Shown piece after piece: positions 9,553-18,514 of a stretch of 33,461 nt of DNA (position 1 is its first letter; each line of letters begins with the position of its first letter). The position numbers were made by a program, and so were the translations under genes. Origin of the DNA: Bacteroidota bacterium (GTDB lineage Bacteria; Bacteroidota; Bacteroidia; B-17B0; Aurantibacillaceae). Location of the stretch: contig JANYGR010000338.1 in NCBI GenBank assembly GCA_025359355.1, forward strand, positions 1 through 33,461. The letters are read 5' to 3'. Below the pieces are notes generated by a model. The model ran no database searches, was not told the origin of the DNA, and saw only the letters and a list, made by a program, of their open reading frames with translations.

Positions 9553-10731
9553 CTACTTTAATGTGTTAATCTGTCGGTAAGTATTGTCTTTAAATAATAG
9601 CGCTATTATAAAAATAAATAATATACATGGAATGGTAATCCACCAGGCTTCAAAATTATTTTTAGATGACAATAGCAAAGTGCCTATAGTTTGCGTATTT
9701 TGATCTAATCCCAATCCTAAAAAGCTCAATCCTGCTTCTGTTAAGATAACACTTGATAAACTTAAGGCACAAAGGGTAATTATAAAAGGCCAAAGATTTG
9801 GCAATAAGTGTTTAACCATTATGCGAATGTTAGAATAACCAAGCGCAATGCCAGCTTCTACGTATAAATTATTTTTTATACGCAAAGTTTCCGATCGGAT
9901 AATTAAGGCCATATCTGAAAAATTTGTGATAGAAAGTAACGCTATTAAATTAAACATGGATGGCTTGATGATACTTAATACAAACACATATATTAATAAA
10001 TTTGGGATGATATTGAATGACGAAATAATAAAAAATAATTTTCCAAAAAAATCAATTGTATAATTTTGTTTTAGTTTAAGTTTTTTTTCTAAATGTGGGA
10101 TCATAAATTTATGACCTAAAAAAAATAAAACAAGCCATGTTATAAATAAAAAAATAGAGCTTAAGTTATTTAATAATGGTGTATACATAATATTGTAAAA
10201 CAACACATAGCCGATATATAAAAATCCAAAATACACGAAAAATTTATTAAGTAGCGATGATTTTATTTTTTGATTAAACCACCCTAATATTACGCCAAAA
10301 AAAACACCAAAAAAACCTGAAATAATTACAGTAGAAACAGCGATTAAAATAGAATTTTTAATTCCATAACAATACATACTTAATACATCTCTCCCTACAT
10401 TATCTGTACCCAACCAATGTACTTTATTGTTTTTTTTATTTTTAGCATAATCGTGCAATGGTGCTGCATAGTTGGTATTATCTAAGTCTAAATCTGATGG
10501 TAAATAATTGCACGTTGGGCTTATAACAAAATCATATTTTTTATTTTCATAATCTTGGGCTAAGCCATGAGATAAAAAGGGAAAACTCCAACCGCTTTGA
10601 TTCTTACAAACTATTGGTTTATTGTTTACAAATACAGGTAATAAAATACAATAACATAAAAACAATAACACATAACGAGCTATTTTGTTTTTACAAAACT
10701 TACAAATACTATTTAAACAGCTTCTAAACAT
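9553..10731 (-). CDS. Opp/Dpp-type peptide ABC transporter permease (OppC-like)
   Basis: HWLGTDNVGRDVLS and EAGIALGYSNIRIMVKHLLPN (permease EAA loop), multiple TM segments, C-terminal GLSFLGLGL. Confidence 0.9.
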   Translation of the reverse strand: MFRSCLNSICKFCKNKIARYVLLFLCYCILLPVFVNNKPIVCKNQSGWSFPFLSHGLAQDYENKKYDFVISPTCNYLPSDLDLDNTNYAAPLHDYAKNKKNNKVHWLGTDNVGRDVLSMYCYGIKNSILIAVSTVIISGFFGVFFGVILGWFNQKIKSSLLNKFFVYFGFLYIGYVLFYNIMYTPLLNNLSSIFLFITWLVLFFLGHKFMIPHLEKKLKLKQNYTIDFFGKLFFIISSFNIIPNLLIYVFVLSIIKPSMFNLIALLSITNFSDMALIIRSETLRIKNNLYVEAGIALGYSNIRIMVKHLLPNLWPFIITLCALSLSSVILTEAGLSFLGLGLDQNTQTIGTLLLSSKNNFEAWWITIPCILFIFIIALLFKDNTYRQINTLK

Positions 10732-12154
10732 TGGTATTTAAAGTAATTCGTTTATCAATAAATACTATACAAATATCAGTTAACAAATAAATGGTTAACG
10801 TAAACAACGTTGATATAAAGATAAGCGCCGCTAAAAGGGTATAATCGTAATTTAAAATAGCGTGTATGGTTTGAAAACCTAAACCTGGTATAGTAAAAAA
10901 GGTTTCGATAATAATAGAGCCAGCTACTAAATAAGGAAAGAGCAACCCAATAATTTGTATTATTGGTACTGTACAATTTTTTAAAATGTGTTTACGTAAA
11001 ATGGTTTTATTCGATAATCCTTTGGCTATAGCCGTTCTCACATAATCATTTTCATATTCTTTATGAGCAAGGGCAGCAATGTATTGCGTTAAAAAAAGCG
11101 TGCTTACATAACAATAGCATATAATTGGTAAAATTAGATGTGGAATTAATTCCAAAAAAGTGGCGTCGGAATTTGATAATGAAAAAGACAAGCCCGATGA
11201 TGGAAGTACATTAAAGAAATGTGCTGATGAAAAAAAAGTAACACATAAAATACATACACAAAAATTGGGAATGCTATACAGTAGTAAAATAAATTTTAAA
11301 CTAATATCATACATTCTTTTATTTTTAAAACTTGCAATGTATAGCCCTAAAAGGATTGATACTACTAATGAAATGAGTATTGAAAATAAAGAAAATAAAA
11401 GACTCCACGTTAAATTTCGAACGATAATATTATTTACTGATTCGCCGTTGGTTATGGATTTCCCAAAAGAGCCTTGCAACAATCCTTCTTCCTTACCAAA
11501 ACCAAAAAGCCAATAATGAAACTGATTTTCAGCATAAAGATGCGCCGCGGGTAAAAAATTTAGTTTGGATTCTTGTTCAATTAAAAGTATGGAACTTTTA
11601 TGTATGAGTTCTAACAATAAATGTTTGTGTTTTGCATAACACGATGTATTTGTAGTATCAATAATTAGCAACTCATGATTCAGTCGCTTAAAATCTTGTG
11701 GATTTTTAAACTGATAAATAGCATTTACATTATTTAAAATCACTACGTTATTATCATCTTGCAACGCATCTCCAAATTTTTTAATTGAATGATAATAAGA
11801 AATAACACGAGTCCAGTTTTTAAATTGATATTGCAAGTTTTGAACAAACAACTGCTCTCTAGGATTATAAAAAGAAAAAACAGAATCATTAAAACACCAT
11901 GGCTCTATACTCAAATAAAAAAGTGGCAAATTGGAATGGCTTAATTTTACATACTGTTCGACAATTTTATTTTTTTCGATAACCGAAATTTCTTTATTGT
12001 AAAATAGTGCATTTATTTTGTTTTGTATAGGGTTAATTTTTCCTTTAATAGAAATAAAAAAAACTACAAGGGTAATTACCAGAAGGGAGAAAAAGGATTT
12101 TAATACCTTTTTAAATACATAATGCTGAAAGCTACTCTTGTTTAATAAAGACAT
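10724..12154 (-). CDS. Opp/Dpp-type peptide ABC transporter permease (OppB-like) with enlarged N-terminal periplasmic insert
   Basis: YVRTAIAKGLSNKTILRKHILKN (EAA loop), VAGSIIIETFFTIPGLG; 8-nt overlap with the downstream oppC. Confidence 0.9.
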   Translation of the reverse strand: MSLLNKSSFQHYVFKKVLKSFFSLLVITLVVFFISIKGKINPIQNKINALFYNKEISVIEKNKIVEQYVKLSHSNLPLFYLSIEPWCFNDSVFSFYNPREQLFVQNLQYQFKNWTRVISYYHSIKKFGDALQDDNNVVILNNVNAIYQFKNPQDFKRLNHELLIIDTTNTSCYAKHKHLLLELIHKSSILLIEQESKLNFLPAAHLYAENQFHYWLFGFGKEEGLLQGSFGKSITNGESVNNIIVRNLTWSLLFSLFSILISLVVSILLGLYIASFKNKRMYDISLKFILLLYSIPNFCVCILCVTFFSSAHFFNVLPSSGLSFSLSNSDATFLELIPHLILPIICYCYVSTLFLTQYIAALAHKEYENDYVRTAIAKGLSNKTILRKHILKNCTVPIIQIIGLLFPYLVAGSIIIETFFTIPGLGFQTIHAILNYDYTLLAALIFISTLFTLTIYLLTDICIVFIDKRITLNTNV

Positions 12155-12170
12155 GATTACAAAAAAATTA

Positions 12171-13916
12171 CTATTTCTTTTTTATTGTAAGTTTATTTAA
12201 TAAAATAGCGGGATTTGAATTATTAAAAACTGGCTTATTGTATTTGTTACTACAAATAATTCTTCGAGTTTGTAAAAATAAAAACACATATGGTTGCTCT
12301 TCGTAAATAATTTTTTGCATTTTTTTTACTAAAAAAGAATGATCGTTCTCATCAAGAGTAACGTTAATAGAGTCGATTATTTGATCATATAATTTATTGC
12401 CAAATCCCACAAAATTACTTCCATTATTTGCCCATTCTGTACTTTTCCATATTTGAGAAAAATCATCTGGTGTATTTGCGCCTGTCCAAGCGGCAAGCAT
12501 CATATCAAAATCATGATTAGATGCTTTATCGTAAAAGGTAGGTAAATCGTATGGTTTGGGAATTGCAATAATTCCAATTTTTTTATAACTATCGGCAATA
12601 ATAGTAACCGCATCTTTATAAAAATCCGAAATAGTTAAATAATTTAATTCAAATTCAAAGTTCGTTTTTTTGCCGTTAATTATTTTATCTAATACATTGT
12701 CATGGTCAGTATCTTTCCAACCTGCTTGTGCTAACAATGTAGTAGCTTGTGCTAAATCGTATCCAATTAATTTTAAATCAGCATTAAAATCTTTTTTCAT
12801 AGGCGCTATTGGTGATGTAATTCTTTTACTGGTGCTATTATTTAATATTTTATTTACATCATCAACAGGCGTTGCCAAAGCCATCGCTTTTCGAACAATA
12901 AAATTATCAAATAATTTAGAATGTGTAGTTCCGTTGGGCTTCATATTCATTCCTAAGTATGAATAATTATATGTATCAATAATATCTGAGTAATAATGCT
13001 TTTTGAAATTATCTTTTTCTCTCATTTTTACAAAGTATCTAAAATCAATGTTATTAGAAACGTCAAATTCGTTTTTTTCAATTTCGGCTACATAAGAATT
13101 AACCGATTTATTTAATCTAAAAACAAGTTGATCGGGAAAAGCACATTCAAAAAACTTGCTTGTATCTTTTGCCCAATGATTTTTCTTTTTTTCTAACCTT
13201 ATAAATTGGTCTCTTTGCCAAGCTATTAATTTATAGGGGCCCGCACCATTAAAAAAATCAGGATTATAATTATAATCTTGTCCATTGAATTTATCCGACC
13301 ACTGTTTCAATAATGAATATTTTGTTTCGCTAAATGATGGTGAGTCTAACTCGCTTAAAGTAATGTTTTTAAATACAGAAGTAGAGTCATAAAATTTTTC
13401 TTGTAAGATATTATAATCCGAAAAAACCCAAAGATTGATTACTTGTTTCTTTTTCACTTTAATTTTTAATTTAAAGTTTGATATCACCTCAACGCTTGTA
13501 ATATTATCTAAAAACGGTTTAGCGTGTATATTGTTTGTAAGTTTTGATTTATTAACTTTAAATGTAAACAGCACATCATTAGCATTTACAACATCTCCAT
13601 TATCCCACTTTATATCTTCCCTTAAATCAAATAAAAATTCATTTGTTTTTTCATCAAATATTGGAAGTGTTTTTGCCAACCAAGGCATCAATTCATTTTT
13701 ATTAGGATTCCCAGTAAGTAAATAGACTTGTGAGTACAGAAATATCTCGCCTCTGAGCGAGGATAAGCCATTTGTTGGGTGCAGATTATCTGGCTCATTG
13801 ATGATGTGGCTCATCACAATATTATCTTTTTTTTCATCATATTTTTTAGTTGACGAATTACAGCTTATAAAATATAAAGTAACAATTAATGGTGATATTT
13901 TGCAGATAATATTCAT
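12171..13916 (-). CDS. ABC transporter substrate-binding lipoprotein (SBP family 5)
   Basis: Lipobox VTLYFISC; EPDNLHPTNGLSS, LREDIKWDNGDVVNANDVLFTF, GAGPYKLIAW motifs typical of peptide SBPs. Confidence 0.93.
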   Translation of the reverse strand: MNIICKISPLIVTLYFISCNSSTKKYDEKKDNIVMSHIINEPDNLHPTNGLSSLRGEIFLYSQVYLLTGNPNKNELMPWLAKTLPIFDEKTNEFLFDLREDIKWDNGDVVNANDVLFTFKVNKSKLTNNIHAKPFLDNITSVEVISNFKLKIKVKKKQVINLWVFSDYNILQEKFYDSTSVFKNITLSELDSPSFSETKYSLLKQWSDKFNGQDYNYNPDFFNGAGPYKLIAWQRDQFIRLEKKKNHWAKDTSKFFECAFPDQLVFRLNKSVNSYVAEIEKNEFDVSNNIDFRYFVKMREKDNFKKHYYSDIIDTYNYSYLGMNMKPNGTTHSKLFDNFIVRKAMALATPVDDVNKILNNSTSKRITSPIAPMKKDFNADLKLIGYDLAQATTLLAQAGWKDTDHDNVLDKIINGKKTNFEFELNYLTISDFYKDAVTIIADSYKKIGIIAIPKPYDLPTFYDKASNHDFDMMLAAWTGANTPDDFSQIWKSTEWANNGSNFVGFGNKLYDQIIDSINVTLDENDHSFLVKKMQKIIYEEQPYVFLFLQTRRIICSNKYNKPVFNNSNPAILLNKLTIKKK

Positions 13917-13929
13917 AGTGTCATTAAAA

Positions 13930-15381
13930 TTATTTTGTTATTACTATTTTAGGCATCAGTCTTTCCAATGCAATAATATTTTTTAAATCATCAAAATTAG
14001 CTTGAGCTATAATTTTATTCCAATTTAAAATGGCTTCGTTACCTATTTTTTTATGCTCTGCTTTTATAACTTTCCCTTCCAATGAAAACAGTTTGATAAT
14101 GGAATTAAAATCAACGAGATTTTCTTTTTTATTTTTAAAATAATATTTTAAACTATTAATTTTAGAATTTAATAATGTATATTCTTTTTGTTTAAACAAG
14201 ATAATCAGTTCAAGTATTCTTGTAAGATACGAAACATTTTCTTTTATAGTTTTGTGTGATAGTTGATTAACACTTGCGCACAGCTTGTAAGCCTCTTTTA
14301 GAGTGCCGTTGGTAATTTCGGCAGATAAAAAATAAATTAAAATTTTTAATTCGACAATCGTGATGCTGCCTTCCTTTAGTTTTTTTAAATCTTTAAAATA
14401 ACTTTCTCTTAATTTAATTATAGAATCTATTTCATTTTTAGCAAACAAATATTCAACCGTAACACTATAATACAATTGCATTTTGTGTTTTGCTTCTAAA
14501 TCAGTAGTAGTGTTTATTGATTGAATAATTGAAATTAACTCATTTACTAAATCAAATTTTCTCATTTTTAGCGCTGTTAAAGCATAATTTGAAGTATAGA
14601 TGATTTTATTAACTATGGATACAGTAAAATCTAGCGAAAACGCATCTTCATAAATATATTTGGTATATTTTAAAGCATCCAAATCGTTTTTAAGTTTTAA
14701 TGCCTCAAATAGTTTAGCTTCATGTAAACTAATTCTTATCTGCTTTGGAGATTCTTTTTTTAAAACAATATTTTGTGTATCTAACAATGTTATATAATCC
14801 GAAAATTCATTCGTGTTATTATAATATTGGTATTCCAAAATTAAATTGTAAATAAACGTTCTATAATAAGTATTTGTGTGATTGGTAGCCTCTAATCCTT
14901 CATTAATAATGTTTTTTAAAGATTTAAAATAATCTTTACTAGTTCTTTTATTATAAAATTCTAATAAATTTAAACTTGGTATGGCATTAAATACATTGTA
15001 TTTTTTTGCTAATTGTTTAGTTTCACTAATTTCTTTATGAGCTATACTCATTAAGTTTTTTCGTATTAATAAATGTATGCGAATTATTTTTTTATAAATA
15101 ATTACTTCCTTATTATTTATGCTTGTATAATTATCCAAACATAATAAAATGTTGTTGAACAAGGTGTTTTTTAAAGGAGGTAATGTTTCTTTTTTTACTT
15201 TATTTCCTAAAATTTTGATGAGTCTCTCATTTGAGTATTCATCCATTTTATATAAAGCGTCTAACAAAACAAGCTGTTGGTTAGTAGCTTTATTACTTAT
15301 GCCATTATGCCATTTTGTAAAATAGCGTTTTTCGCTTGGTGTTAATGATTTTACGAGGTTAAATAAATCCGTATGCGCCAT
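13930..15381 (-). CDS. Hypothetical alpha-helical (TPR-like) cytoplasmic protein, family with N-terminal LFNLVKSLTPSEKRYF
   Basis: Long intact ORF without signal peptide; ends 13 nt before the SBP gene; N-terminal motif shared with ORFs at 27968 and 29628. Confidence 0.8.
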   Translation of the reverse strand: MAHTDLFNLVKSLTPSEKRYFTKWHNGISNKATNQQLVLLDALYKMDEYSNERLIKILGNKVKKETLPPLKNTLFNNILLCLDNYTSINNKEVIIYKKIIRIHLLIRKNLMSIAHKEISETKQLAKKYNVFNAIPSLNLLEFYNKRTSKDYFKSLKNIINEGLEATNHTNTYYRTFIYNLILEYQYYNNTNEFSDYITLLDTQNIVLKKESPKQIRISLHEAKLFEALKLKNDLDALKYTKYIYEDAFSLDFTVSIVNKIIYTSNYALTALKMRKFDLVNELISIIQSINTTTDLEAKHKMQLYYSVTVEYLFAKNEIDSIIKLRESYFKDLKKLKEGSITIVELKILIYFLSAEITNGTLKEAYKLCASVNQLSHKTIKENVSYLTRILELIILFKQKEYTLLNSKINSLKYYFKNKKENLVDFNSIIKLFSLEGKVIKAEHKKIGNEAILNWNKIIAQANFDDLKNIIALERLMPKIVITK

Positions 15382-15383
15382 AA

Positions 15384-15417
15384 AAAAAGTGTTACATAAA
15401 TATAAGTAACACTTTTT
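15384..15417 (-). terminator. Perfect 12-bp hairpin with A/T tracts between amidase gene and helical-repeat gene
   Basis: AAAAAGTGTTAC-ataaatataa-GTAACACTTTTT; on the minus strand the T-tract abuts the ATG at 15381. Confidence 0.75.
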
Positions 15418-15440
15418 AATTATAATAGAATTTCAAAAAA

Positions 15441-18400
15441 TTATTCTTTAATTATCTTTTCAACAGCATTTGCACCATCTGAGTTTGTTATTCTCACATA
15501 ATAAATTCCTTTTACAAAATCTCTAATATCAATAAAATCTATAGTATTAGCATTTGAAACTGTTTTTACAATTTGTCCTAGATTATTTAAAATTGCAATG
15601 TTTACAATATTAGTTTTTGATTTAATATTAATAATTCCATTAGTAGGATTTGGATACAACATCACTTCTTTTGAATTTAACAAGTCTTTTAGGCCAACAG
15701 TAGTTGAAACTAATATACCATTACTAGAAATTACTGAAGTGTATAAACCTGCGCCATTTAAGGCTTTTACGTTAAAATAATACGTTGAACCTATTGTTAA
15801 AGTTAAAGTATTATTAGTTACTGAAGAAAACGCGAAATTATCTGTCCAACCTAAAACATTAGTAGCCGTTGGGGTTGTTCCAATCGAATAAAAATAATTA
15901 CTAATATCAGAGTGAGTATCAAAACAAATATCCCAATTAGCAGATAAGGTATTTAAACTTGTAGTAACAGCATCATCAATAGTTGCAGATAATCCATCTC
16001 TTATTGTTGCAATATTTGATGGCGGCGTCCAATCTACATTTAAATCTTGAGGGAAAATAGTAGAAATATTATTTGCTGAATCTTGACAAATAGAATATAT
16101 CATTGCTGAATTTGTTGTAGCATTAGGATTTTGGTACCTAATGTCGCTTGCTGGGGAGCCAACTGTAACGCCTGGCGCAGAAGTTCTAGATCGATAAACG
16201 TGCAAGTCATTCACATTCATCGTTGCGTTGCCTGATCTAAATGAAATAACATTTCCAACTGATGTAATTGGCGCAACAATAGTATGTTGAAACAATAATA
16301 TATTATTAGCATAGGCCCATACTTTATTTAAAATTCTGTCGTGTATAATTTTAACATCTAAATAGGTGTTTGGAGTCATTGTATAAGATTGGTCAACAAT
16401 TGGTGTAGCAAAGGTGTTGCTATTAACTGCATATAATTGTATTTTTTGGTCGTCTAATCTAAACCATACAAAATAAGAATTGCCTCTATTGGTTGCATTT
16501 GCATCATCAGCAAAAAAATGGAAACCAGCTCTTCGTGTAGTACCCGTTCCGCCAATTTTTAAATTAAAATGATATAAATCTCTATTTGATATTGTTTGTG
16601 TTAATGCTGCGCTAATATTTGTATTACCATTAGTTTCATCAGATTGATATAAACTATTTGCTTGTATAGACCATACGCCAACAGTTGGCGTCCAAGCGCT
16701 TGAAATAGAAGATGTAAATTCATCCGTAAAAAAACCTCTTGCTGTATTAGCCGACCATTTAGTGCCATCAAAATCACTTACATTGTAAAATCCTTTTTGC
16801 ACACCACTTCCACCAGCATTATCCACATCACTAATAGACGAAGTAAAGTTTGCATTAACCCATGTTGTTGGTGTTATTACTTGTGTGGTTGGCGCAATAG
16901 CATCAGATGGTGTGGGAGTAATAGTTCCATTAGAAGTATAATTAGCAGCAAAACCCGCAAGTGTGGTTGCACAATCCGATCTAAAATCTAATAATAAAGA
17001 ATTACCAGTAGAAGTAATATTACCTGGTAAAGTTGCGCCAGTATATCTTCCAATTAATGGAGCGCTAGTATTTGCGCCATCATAGATATATAAATAATCC
17101 CACAAGTTTTCTAAGTTAAACAAAGTAAAATTTAAACTTATTGATGTTGCTCCTAATGGCTGTATTAATTGAACAAAACGTTCGTTATCAGAATAATTGG
17201 CTCCAGCTCCACCAGAATCATAAACGGTACCACTTGAAGCAGTTACGTTATTTATAACTGGAATGTTATTTATAAGTGTATAAAATTTATACCAATTCCA
17301 ATAAGGTCCTGGGTCATCATGATTTTGACCAGGGAAGTGCTGATGTCCTTTAATACGTGGACAAGCGCCTAATGTGCAAATGCCACTACATGATGGTCCA
17401 TTGTATGTTTTTAAAGGGCTAATACCATAGCCGCTGTTGCAGATATCTTTACATAATGCCGCAGAAGCATTGTACATTGCATTAGTATACCAAGTAGAAG
17501 AATTGTTATATCCCTCGTGCTCAATGCCAATACAATAAGCATTTTCTGAACCAACGTGCCAAGCTTTTTCAGATTCTAAAACCATTTGAGTAATTTGACC
17601 ATCACTACTTCTAACAACATAATGAGCACTTACACTAGCTGCACAGTTTTGAAACCAAGAGATACAACCCGCATAACTTCCTTCTACATCATGAATAGTA
17701 ACAGCAGTAACTGCAGTTCCACCTCTAAAGCTTGAGTTACAAGATGCTGCTGCATTCCAAAGTGCTAGCCCGTAATCAGACGATTGAGTTGATAGTGCAT
17801 TCAAACTACCTTTATAAGCATGAGTTACAGTTCCTGCTTCACCAGTGCCTATTTCAACTCCTGTGTTTATTATTTTACCAGAACTTAAAACTTCATAATT
17901 ACCAGGAAATATTTCAGAAATATTAATTGTATAACTTGGAAATTGATAGTCGTTTTGATATTGTGGTTGATTTAAAAACCAAAAAATTTGGTATAAATAA
18001 GAATCTAAGGCAAATTTATTTCCCAAGTTACCATCTAATGGAATTTGGCTTAATGCAATTAAAACAGAGGATTGATTTTTCGCATCTGAATTAATATTTT
18101 TTTGATTTTGCAATATGCAATATGCTTTAGCATACGCTAAAATAGAAGTTTGAACAGATGATTTAATTTGAGCTATAGAATAGCCACTTAGCATAGAAAC
18201 TAACGTTAAATTTTCTCTATAATAATTTGCACCATCATCATACAAACCAAATAAAGTAGATGCTTTTGGCATGCCGGTGCAAGATTCTGATTGTGTACCA
18301 TCTAAATTTTGAAAACGTGTTTCGCCAAATGCCACAGCTTCTAAAATACCCTTTGGTATTGAAGGATATTGCACATAGGCATTGTTAAACATGTTTTGAT

Positions 18401-18503
18401 AAGGGTTTACGGGTGATGGGTCATAAGAATTAGCCATCATTTTTATCGAAATAAATGTGAGTAAAAATAAACTCATTACTGTTTTTGTAATTTGTATTTT
18501 CAT
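15441..18503 (-). CDS. Secreted N-acetylmuramoyl-L-alanine amidase (Amidase_2 type) with CUB domain, shared lectin/FnIII-like chassis and T9SS C-terminal sorting domain
   Basis: VTIHDVEGSYAGCISWFQN...SAHYVVRSSDGQITQMV...AWHVGSENAYCIGIEHEG...HQHFPGQNHDDPGPYWNW; CUB-like segment (LFNLENLWDYLYIYDGANTSAPLIGRYTG); C-terminal YPNPTNGIINIKSK...GIYYVRITNSDGANAVEKIIKE. Confidence 0.9.
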   Translation of the reverse strand: MKIQITKTVMSLFLLTFISIKMMANSYDPSPVNPYQNMFNNAYVQYPSIPKGILEAVAFGETRFQNLDGTQSESCTGMPKASTLFGLYDDGANYYRENLTLVSMLSGYSIAQIKSSVQTSILAYAKAYCILQNQKNINSDAKNQSSVLIALSQIPLDGNLGNKFALDSYLYQIFWFLNQPQYQNDYQFPSYTINISEIFPGNYEVLSSGKIINTGVEIGTGEAGTVTHAYKGSLNALSTQSSDYGLALWNAAASCNSSFRGGTAVTAVTIHDVEGSYAGCISWFQNCAASVSAHYVVRSSDGQITQMVLESEKAWHVGSENAYCIGIEHEGYNNSSTWYTNAMYNASAALCKDICNSGYGISPLKTYNGPSCSGICTLGACPRIKGHQHFPGQNHDDPGPYWNWYKFYTLINNIPVINNVTASSGTVYDSGGAGANYSDNERFVQLIQPLGATSISLNFTLFNLENLWDYLYIYDGANTSAPLIGRYTGATLPGNITSTGNSLLLDFRSDCATTLAGFAANYTSNGTITPTPSDAIAPTTQVITPTTWVNANFTSSISDVDNAGGSGVQKGFYNVSDFDGTKWSANTARGFFTDEFTSSISSAWTPTVGVWSIQANSLYQSDETNGNTNISAALTQTISNRDLYHFNLKIGGTGTTRRAGFHFFADDANATNRGNSYFVWFRLDDQKIQLYAVNSNTFATPIVDQSYTMTPNTYLDVKIIHDRILNKVWAYANNILLFQHTIVAPITSVGNVISFRSGNATMNVNDLHVYRSRTSAPGVTVGSPASDIRYQNPNATTNSAMIYSICQDSANNISTIFPQDLNVDWTPPSNIATIRDGLSATIDDAVTTSLNTLSANWDICFDTHSDISNYFYSIGTTPTATNVLGWTDNFAFSSVTNNTLTLTIGSTYYFNVKALNGAGLYTSVISSNGILVSTTVGLKDLLNSKEVMLYPNPTNGIINIKSKTNIVNIAILNNLGQIVKTVSNANTIDFIDIRDFVKGIYYVRITNSDGANAVEKIIKE
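16929..17240 (-). other. CUB-like domain within the amidase
   Basis: VYDSGGAGANYSDNERFVQLIQPLGATSISLNFTLFNLENLWDYLYIYDGANTSAPLIGRYTGATLPGNITSTGNSLLLDFRSDCATTLAGFAANY. Confidence 0.75.
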
Positions 18504-18514
18504 GTATAGATTTT

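Noticed and set aside
10776-10976. 66-aa - ORF within oppB
   Set aside because: Same-strand out-of-frame ORF inside a clear permease gene.
11160-11516. 118-aa + ORF antisense to oppB
   Set aside because: Lies opposite the conserved permease; no recognisable domain.
16797-16991. 64-aa Cys/Ser-rich + ORF antisense to amidase
   Set aside because: Cys richness comes from reverse-complemented Ala/Thr-rich coding sequence; antisense to a clear CDS.
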